NCBI RefSeq assembly: GCF_014023275.1
Contig: NZ_CP054698.1
Span: 1,116,001-1,180,000 of the forward strand
Source of the DNA: Nostoc edaphicum CCNP1411
GTDB lineage: Bacteria > Cyanobacteriota > Cyanobacteriia > Cyanobacteriales > Nostocaceae
DNA: 64,000 bases
Direction of reading: 5' to 3'
Below are positions 58,448 to 64,000 of this stretch, piece after piece (within the stretch, counting starts at the first letter, position 1; the number at the start of each line of letters is the position of its first letter). A model generated the notes under the pieces. It ran no database searches and was not told the DNA's origin. It was given only the letters and a program-made list of their open reading frames with translations. A program made the translations under genes and the position numbers.

Positions 58448-60295
58448 GTGAGAATTGGTGCTAACTACTTAGGTAACGGAGAATGTGAATTTACAGTTTG
58501 GTCTCCGCTATTAGATAGCGTCACGGTAAAAACCTTGACGCCACAGCAACAGGTTATTCCCCTCAAGCCTCAGTCTGAGGGATACTGGCACGCGAAAGTC
58601 AACGATGTGTATCCGGGTACGCTTTATCGGTATGTCTTGAATGGCCAAGACGCTTTTGCCGATCCGGCGTCGCAGTATCAACCAGAAGGAGTGCATGGGC
58701 CTTCTCAAATTGTCGATCATCAGTTTGAGTGGACTGATGAAGCATGGGCGGGTATTCCTTTGGAGTCGATGATTTTCTATGAACTCCACGTTGGGACATT
58801 TACACCTGAAGGAACTTTCACCGCCATTATTTCCCGTTTACCAGAACTGAGAGAATTGGGAATTAACGCTATTGAAATTATGCCCATCTCCCAGTTTCCA
58901 GGAGATACTCATATTGAAGCAACTCTTGCATATCGCAACTGGGGCTATGATGGCGTTTACCCTTTTGCTGTCCAAAATTCTTACGGTAGCCCATCTGAAC
59001 TGAAGCAACTGGTAAATGCTTGCCACCAACATAATATTGCTGTTGTGCTGGATGTGGTGTATAACCACTTTGGGCCAGAAGGCAACTACATGAGTCAGTT
59101 CGCACCCTATTTTACTAAAACCTATAAAACGCCGTGGGGCGAAGCGCTGAATTTTGATGATGCCCATAGTCAGGGTTTGCGAAATTATTTTATCGAAAAT
59201 GCGCTTTACTGGTTGCGAGAATTCCACATTGATGGATTGCGCCTCGATGCAATTCAAGCGATTTACGACTTGGGAGCCAAGCATTTTTTGTGGGAACTGT
59301 CCGAAGCAGTTCATAATTTCTCAGAAGAAGGGCAAACATGGAAACGCCACTTAATTGCTGAAAGTGACTTGAATAATCCGCAAATCATTCGTCCATCAGA
59401 ATTGGGTGGATATGGCATTGATGCTCAATGGAGTGATGATTTTCACCATGCATTGCACGCACTCTTGACAGGCGATCGCCAAGGGTATTATCAAGATTTT
59501 GGGCAGTTTGCTGATTTGGCAAAAGCTTACAACGATACTTTTGTCTACGATTGGAAGTACTCGCCCGATCGCAAACGATTTCATGGTATATCTTGCCGCG
59601 ATCGCTCTTTATCACAGTTTACAGTCTGCATTCAGAATCACGATCAAATCGGCAATCAAATGAAAGGAGAACGCCTCACCCAGCGGATCTCTTTTGAAGG
59701 ATTAAAGTTAGCCGCTGGTGCTGTGCTGCTGTCTCCCTACTTACCCCTGTTATTCATGGGAGAAGAATACGGTGAAACTGCACCCTTCATTTACTTTGTC
59801 AGTCACTCCGATCCAGATTTAATTCAAGCAGTTCGAGCCGGACGCAAACAAGAATTTGAAGCATTTCACTATGCAGATGATCCCCCAGATCCCGAATCAG
59901 CAGATACTTTCCTGCGTTCTAAACTTAATTGGCAATTACGCCATGAAGGTAATCACAAGATTCTATGGGATTGGTATCGTCAGTTAATTAATTTACGCAA
60001 GACGCATCCAGCACTGTTGAATCAAGACCGCAATTTCATCGAAGCGACTAGTAATGAAGACAAGCAGGTAGTCACCGTGCGTCGTTGGTGCGAATCAAGT
60101 GAACTAATATTTGTGATGAATTTCAATTCGTCGCCAGTCAAAGTGACTTTGCCAAGTCAACACGATGCTCATAAGCTATTAGACTCAGCAGATACCTCAT
60201 GGTCTGGGCCTGGTTCTGAAGCCGCTGAACATCTGTCTGCGGGACAAGAAGTGACAGTAAAAGCTACTAGTATAGTCCTGTATGAAAATGGATGA
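58448..60295 (+). CDS. treZ: Malto-oligosyltrehalose trehalohydrolase
   Basis: A 615-residue GH13 enzyme that releases trehalose from maltooligosyl-trehalose made by TreY. It has the N-terminal Ig-like domain (CEFTVWSPLLDSVTVK), region I VVLDVVYNHFGPEGNY, region II GLRLDAIQAIYDLG with the nucleophile Asp, region III LIAESDLNNP with the acid-base Glu, and region IV IQNHDQIGNQ. The GTG at 58448 has GGGAGG upstream and begins VRIGANYLGNGECEF. A longer reading from TTG 58367 lacks support. treY follows on the same strand. Confidence 0.95.
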   Translation: MRIGANYLGNGECEFTVWSPLLDSVTVKTLTPQQQVIPLKPQSEGYWHAKVNDVYPGTLYRYVLNGQDAFADPASQYQPEGVHGPSQIVDHQFEWTDEAWAGIPLESMIFYELHVGTFTPEGTFTAIISRLPELRELGINAIEIMPISQFPGDTHIEATLAYRNWGYDGVYPFAVQNSYGSPSELKQLVNACHQHNIAVVLDVVYNHFGPEGNYMSQFAPYFTKTYKTPWGEALNFDDAHSQGLRNYFIENALYWLREFHIDGLRLDAIQAIYDLGAKHFLWELSEAVHNFSEEGQTWKRHLIAESDLNNPQIIRPSELGGYGIDAQWSDDFHHALHALLTGDRQGYYQDFGQFADLAKAYNDTFVYDWKYSPDRKRFHGISCRDRSLSQFTVCIQNHDQIGNQMKGERLTQRISFEGLKLAAGAVLLSPYLPLLFMGEEYGETAPFIYFVSHSDPDLIQAVRAGRKQEFEAFHYADDPPDPESADTFLRSKLNWQLRHEGNHKILWDWYRQLINLRKTHPALLNQDRNFIEATSNEDKQVVTVRRWCESSELIFVMNFNSSPVKVTLPSQHDAHKLLDSADTSWSGPGSEAAEHLSAGQEVTVKATSIVLYENG

Positions 60296-60507
60296 AGGAG
60301 TTAACAATTCAAAATTCAAAACAAAAATAAAGGAGATATAGCGCAATACAGTTCAGATTCAGACCAAAACACTTGTAGAGACGGCGATTTATCGCGTCTA
60401 AAAAACCCACAATTTTGTACAATTAGCCCTTAACTAAACCGTATTAAAATATAACGTTTCTGAGTTGAGTGCAATACAGACCTAATCCCCAGCCCCTTCC
60501 CTGCGAG
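60296..60507. other. Start of the treZ-treY gap
   Basis: A MITE family 3 copy (60344-60445; ends CAATACAGTTCAG and TAAACCGTATT) with imperfect 10-bp flanking repeats AGATATAGCG / AAATATAACG lies 49 bp after treZ. Confidence 0.6.
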
Positions 60508-60666
60508 GCTACGGTGTACACACAAATCGAATTACCCCCCTTAATCCCCCCTTGCAAAGGGGGGAAAAAGAAATCAATCTAGTTCCCTCCCCTTTGCAAG
60601 GGGAGGGTTAGGGTGGGGTAAAATCCAGATTCATCAGCTATTACAGACTTGTGTATACACCGTAGC
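60508..60666. mobile_element. MITE family 2, copy between treZ and treY
   Basis: A 159-bp element with ends GCTACGGTGTACACAC and GTGTATACACCGTAGC; the centre pairs CCCCTTTGCAAGGGG-type arms. Confidence 0.85.
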
Positions 60667-60699
60667 CCTACAAGGAAAGGGGAGTAAAATTTGTTAAAA

Positions 60700-60901
60700 C
60701 TTAAAGTTTCGAGCAAAAAGGCTTAACGTTCAGGCAAAAAGGCTTAACATTCATGCAAAAAGCTTTAACGTTCATGCAAAAAGCCTCAACGTTCAGGCAA
60801 AAAGGCTCAACATTCAGGCAGAAAAGCTTAACATTCAGGCAGAAAGGCTTAACATTCAGGCAAAAAGACTTAACGTTCAGGCAAAAAGGCTCAAATTCCC
60901 C
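60700..60901. repeat. 21-bp tandem repeat upstream of treY
   Basis: Eight full units of the 21-bp repeat GCTTAACGTTCAGGCAAAAA G lie at 60721-60888, with degenerate units at both ends. Units differ at fixed positions (ACG/ACA, CAGG/CATG). Open reading on both strands is a by-product of the 21-bp length. Confidence 0.9.
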
Positions 60902-60919
60902 ACTCGCCACTAAAAAAAT

Positions 60920-63718
60920 ATGCGAATTCCTACCGCAACTTATCGAATTCAGTTTACACCGCAGTTTGGCTTTGACAACGCTAAAGCGATCGCAGCTTAT
61001 CTAGCAGATTTAGGTATTTCCGATTTATACGCCTCCCCCATTTTCAAGGCACGCTCTGGGAGTACGCACGGTTACGATATAGTAGATGCCACTGTACTTA
61101 ACCCTGAACTGGGAACTAATGAATCCTTTGATGCATTAGTTAATGAAGTTCAATCCCTTGGTATGGGCTGGTTACAAGATATTGTGCCCAATCACATGGC
61201 CTATACCAGCGAAAATCTTTACTTGATGGACGTATTGGAACACGGGCCAGATTCCAGTTATACCGACTACTTTGACCTTTCTTGGAATGCTCCCTTTGGC
61301 GATCGCCAAGAGCGAATTCTCGCGCCGCTATTGGGAGATTTCTATGGTGCATCCCTAGAAAACGGACACATTCAACTGCAATACGAAGAAAATGGTTTAA
61401 CTGTCAACTATTACAGCTTAAAACTGCCACTCCGGTTAGAGTCGTACACAAAATTTATCACTCATAACTTAGGTAAACTCACCCGTACACTAGGACGCAA
61501 TCACCCCGATTTTATTAAGCTATTGGGGATTCTCTACATTCTCAAAAATGTCCCCTCAGAGGTGGCGGGTAAACAGCGACAAGACCAAATCGCATTTATT
61601 AAAGGATTGGTTTGGGAACTCTACACCACAAATGATGCGATCCGTGAGTTTATTGACGAAAATATCCAAACTTTCAACGGAGAACCAGGTAATTCAGAAA
61701 GCTTTAACCTCCTAGATGAATTACTGAATGAGCAATTTTACCGTCTCGCCTTCTGGAAAGTTGGGGCGGAGGAAATGAACTACCGCCGTTTCTTTACAGT
61801 CAATGAACTAATTTCCGTGAAAGTTGAAGAACTGCGAGTTTTTAATAATACCCACAGCCTAATTCAAAAGCTGGTTGAGGAAGGCAAATTTACAGGTTTA
61901 CGCATTGACCATATTGATGGACTTTATAACCCAATCCAGTATCTAGAAAGGTTGAGAGAAAAGACGGGAGATATTTATATCACCGTTGAGAAGATTTTAG
62001 AATTTAGCGAAGAATTACCAGAGAATTGGGAAATTGAAGGTACATCTGGATATGACTTTTTGAACTATGTAAATGGCGTATTTTGTCAATATGAAAATCA
62101 ATCACAATTCGATAAAATCTACAATAACTTTATTGGCTCAAGAGTAGATTATGCATCGGTAGTGAAGGATAAAAAGCACCTGATCCTGGAAAAGAATTTA
62201 GCAGGTGATATTGACAATCTGGCTCTTTTACTCAAGAATATTTCCAGTAAATATCGCTATGGCAATGATTTTACACTGAATGGATTAAAAAGAGCGATCG
62301 CAGAAGTTTTGACACTCTTCCCGATTTATCGTACTTATATTACCCCCGATGGCATTGGAGATAGCGATCGCGCCACCATTCAAGAAGTAATTAGCCAAGC
62401 CAAAGAACAAGCGCCCTTGTTGCAGCACGAATTGACCTTTATCGAAAAGTTAATGCTGCTAGAGTTTGATAATTCTCTGACTCAAACAGAACGCGAACAG
62501 TGGATATATTTTGTCTTACGAATGCAGCAATACAGCGGCCCGCTCATGGCCAAAGGCGTTGAAGACACCACATTATATGTTTACAATCGCTTGCTGTCGC
62601 TAAATGAAGTTGGGGGTAATCCCAGTCATTTTGGGATTTCAGTAACCAAATTTCATGCTTTTAACCAACAGCACCAAGCAATCTGGCCCCACACAATGAA
62701 CACCACAGCCACCCACGACACCAAACGCGGCGAAGATGTGCGGGCCAGGTTGAATGTCCTCTCAGAAATTCCCGATGAGTGGGAACAGCAGGTAAATACT
62801 TGGAGCGCCATTAATCGAGGAAATCGTAGCCATCGCCACGGGTTTGCTATGCCCGATCGCAACGATGAGTATTTTCTCTATCAAACCCTAGTGGGGGCGT
62901 TTCCCTTTGCCGAACATGAACAGGCATCCTTTGTGGAACGGGTAAAGGACTATATAATTAAAGCAATTCGAGAAGCAAAAGTGCATACAGCATGGTTGCG
63001 ACCTGATAGCGAGTACGAAGAAGCTTGTACTTCCTTTATTGAGAAAGTACTCGACTCTTCCATCTCCGGGGAATTTCTAGAAGTTTTTCGTCCCTTTCAA
63101 CAGCGAATTGCAGACTATGGGATATTCAATTCCCTTTCTCAAACTCTACTAAAGATTACCGCACCCGGTATACCCGACTTTTACCAAGGAACAGAACTTT
63201 GGGAACTAAGCCTAGTAGATCCAGACAATCGCCGTCCCGTAGATTTTGAACAGCGACGTACTTACTTAAGCGCTATCCGCGAACAAGCAAAAACAGATAT
63301 TCTCTCACTAATTCAGGAGTTACTGAACCAGAAAACAGACGGTAAAATCAAACTGTTTTTAACGGCTCAATTACTCCAAGCCAGAACAAACTACGTTTCA
63401 TTATTCCAGGACGGTGACTATCTACCCTTAGAAGTTCAGGGAGCCTCCGCCAATCACATTATAGCCTTTGCGCGACGGGAAGGAAATCAAACAGCGATCG
63501 CGATCGCACCTCGCTTTTTAACCAGCCTCATCCAGCCTGGAGACAACCCCTTGGGCGAGTCAGTTTGGCAAGATACGCACCTACAATTACCCCCTGGAAC
63601 TTCCCACACCTGGAAAAACATTATAACTCAGCAACCCTTACACACCACAGAAACCCTATCCATTGCAACAGCCCTCACCCATTTCCCAGTTGCCCTCTTA
63701 ATTAGCACCGCCGAGTAA
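60920..63718 (+). CDS. treY: Malto-oligosyltrehalose synthase
   Basis: A 932-residue GH13 enzyme that turns the reducing end of maltodextrin into a trehalose unit. It begins MRIPTATYRIQFTPQFGFDN and carries GWLQDIVPNHMAY, FTGLRIDHIDGLYNP (nucleophile Asp), ITVEKILEFSEELPENW (acid-base Glu) and NTTATHDTKRGEDVRAR. The length is typical. It is separated from treZ by 624 bp of repeats, and no Shine-Dalgarno is evident before ATG 60920. Together they make trehalose from glycogen, important for desiccation tolerance in Nostoc. Confidence 0.96.
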   Translation: MRIPTATYRIQFTPQFGFDNAKAIAAYLADLGISDLYASPIFKARSGSTHGYDIVDATVLNPELGTNESFDALVNEVQSLGMGWLQDIVPNHMAYTSENLYLMDVLEHGPDSSYTDYFDLSWNAPFGDRQERILAPLLGDFYGASLENGHIQLQYEENGLTVNYYSLKLPLRLESYTKFITHNLGKLTRTLGRNHPDFIKLLGILYILKNVPSEVAGKQRQDQIAFIKGLVWELYTTNDAIREFIDENIQTFNGEPGNSESFNLLDELLNEQFYRLAFWKVGAEEMNYRRFFTVNELISVKVEELRVFNNTHSLIQKLVEEGKFTGLRIDHIDGLYNPIQYLERLREKTGDIYITVEKILEFSEELPENWEIEGTSGYDFLNYVNGVFCQYENQSQFDKIYNNFIGSRVDYASVVKDKKHLILEKNLAGDIDNLALLLKNISSKYRYGNDFTLNGLKRAIAEVLTLFPIYRTYITPDGIGDSDRATIQEVISQAKEQAPLLQHELTFIEKLMLLEFDNSLTQTEREQWIYFVLRMQQYSGPLMAKGVEDTTLYVYNRLLSLNEVGGNPSHFGISVTKFHAFNQQHQAIWPHTMNTTATHDTKRGEDVRARLNVLSEIPDEWEQQVNTWSAINRGNRSHRHGFAMPDRNDEYFLYQTLVGAFPFAEHEQASFVERVKDYIIKAIREAKVHTAWLRPDSEYEEACTSFIEKVLDSSISGEFLEVFRPFQQRIADYGIFNSLSQTLLKITAPGIPDFYQGTELWELSLVDPDNRRPVDFEQRRTYLSAIREQAKTDILSLIQELLNQKTDGKIKLFLTAQLLQARTNYVSLFQDGDYLPLEVQGASANHIIAFARREGNQTAIAIAPRFLTSLIQPGDNPLGESVWQDTHLQLPPGTSHTWKNIITQQPLHTTETLSIATALTHFPVALLISTAE

Positions 63719-63754
63719 AAACAAAAATCAATTCCATGCCGAGAGAACCCAATG

Positions 63755-63882
63755 AAAAGTGCTGAGTGCTGAGTTCCGAGTGCTGAGTGAAAAGACCACC
63801 CACACTCTTGCGGGGCTTTTGCCGTAGTGCGGAAGTACTGAATACTTCTTAAATATTACTCAGCACTCAGCACTCAGCACTG
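63755..63882. repeat. Inverted AGTGCTG/CAGCACT heptamer arrays
   Basis: AGTGCTGAGTGCTGAG at 63759-63793 and its complement CTCAGCACTCAGCACTCAGC at 63858-63881 can pair into a long hairpin after treY. Confidence 0.8.
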
Positions 63883-63954
63883 ACTTGGTAAAACCTCTGC
63901 GTACCTCTGCGGTTCCCTTTGCGTCCCTTTGCGTTGAAAAAATAATTCTTAATT

Positions 63955-64000
63955 ATGACCATTCCCCCAGCACTTACCACCGCGCAAATAGACGCCGTGC
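63955..64000 (+). CDS. Start of a gene cut by the window edge
   Basis: An ATG at 63955 opens MTIPPALTTAQIDAV and runs off the window. In related genomes treZ-treY is followed by a trehalase gene (treH), and this start is compatible with that, but 15 residues are not enough to decide. Confidence 0.4.
   Translation, partial: MTIPPALTTAQIDAV

Noticed and set aside
60701..60910. Open frames on both strands across the treZ-treY tandem repeat (heptads such as FCLNVKP)
   Set aside because: A 21-bp repeat free of stops is open in several frames automatically; no start site or family supports translation.

Overview
The window looks like chromosomal DNA of a filamentous, heterocyst-forming cyanobacterium of the Nostoc/Anabaena group. 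It has very many GCGATCGC (HIP1) octamers, a hupSL uptake hydrogenase, a CpcS/CpeS-type phycobiliprotein lyase, an orange-carotenoid-protein N-domain paralogue (HCP), short tandem heptamer repeats and many small mobile repeats. I saw no rRNA, tRNA, CRISPR array, intact transposase or phage module. The first gene (minus strand) and the last gene (plus strand) are cut by the window edges.

Layout. 1-8.4 kb: an edge-truncated NTT/MFS-like membrane protein, infC, a HEAT-repeat protein paired with a phycobiliprotein lyase, two small exported proteins and folE. 8.4-18.9 kb: a CbiG-CobJ fusion, an orphan ParA/MobD-like ATPase, a coiled-coil protein, a HExxH protein, a transketolase-like enzyme divergent from a DeoR regulator, a possible glycosyltransferase and a monohaem cytochrome c. 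19-27 kb: a vanadium-haloperoxidase homologue lacking its usual acid-base His, an MFS exporter flanked by inverted repeats, an old-yellow-enzyme reductase and a MetQ-like lipoprotein. 27.4-32.5 kb: a diguanylate cyclase, a small HMA metal-binding protein and alaS. 33-38.6 kb is accessory: a protein with 15 GG(S/Q)NPFA heptads, a retropepsin-like protein, HicB with a nonsense-mutated HicA, a PIN/Phd toxin-antitoxin pair and a DUF262 (GmrSD-like) protein. 38.7-45.8 kb: uninterrupted hupSL, a multi-PAS histidine kinase and a class III adenylate cyclase. 45.9-48.7 kb: an XPB-type helicase overlapping a DUF790/Bax1-type nuclease. 49.8-56.6 kb: a stress-like cluster (HCP, DUF6335, DUF2267, PfpI fusion, SRPBCC, exported protein, Zn-alcohol dehydrogenase, cupin). 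56.8-64 kb: an SGNH hydrolase, then treZ-treY for trehalose synthesis and the start of a further gene.

The most striking non-genic content is a dense set of non-autonomous insertion elements (MITEs). At least five families can be defined here by terminal inverted repeats and target-site duplications (TSDs of 3, 9, 10 and 11 bp); several are nested, one sits between hupS and hupL and one sits at a stop codon. Shorter palindromic repeats have entered reading frames in frame, adding small peptides to a histidine kinase and a cytochrome. Other leads are the two-gene XPB/Bax1 module, a 26-bp dyad shared upstream of the haloperoxidase and MetQ-like genes, and the toxin-antitoxin/DUF262 accessory island.
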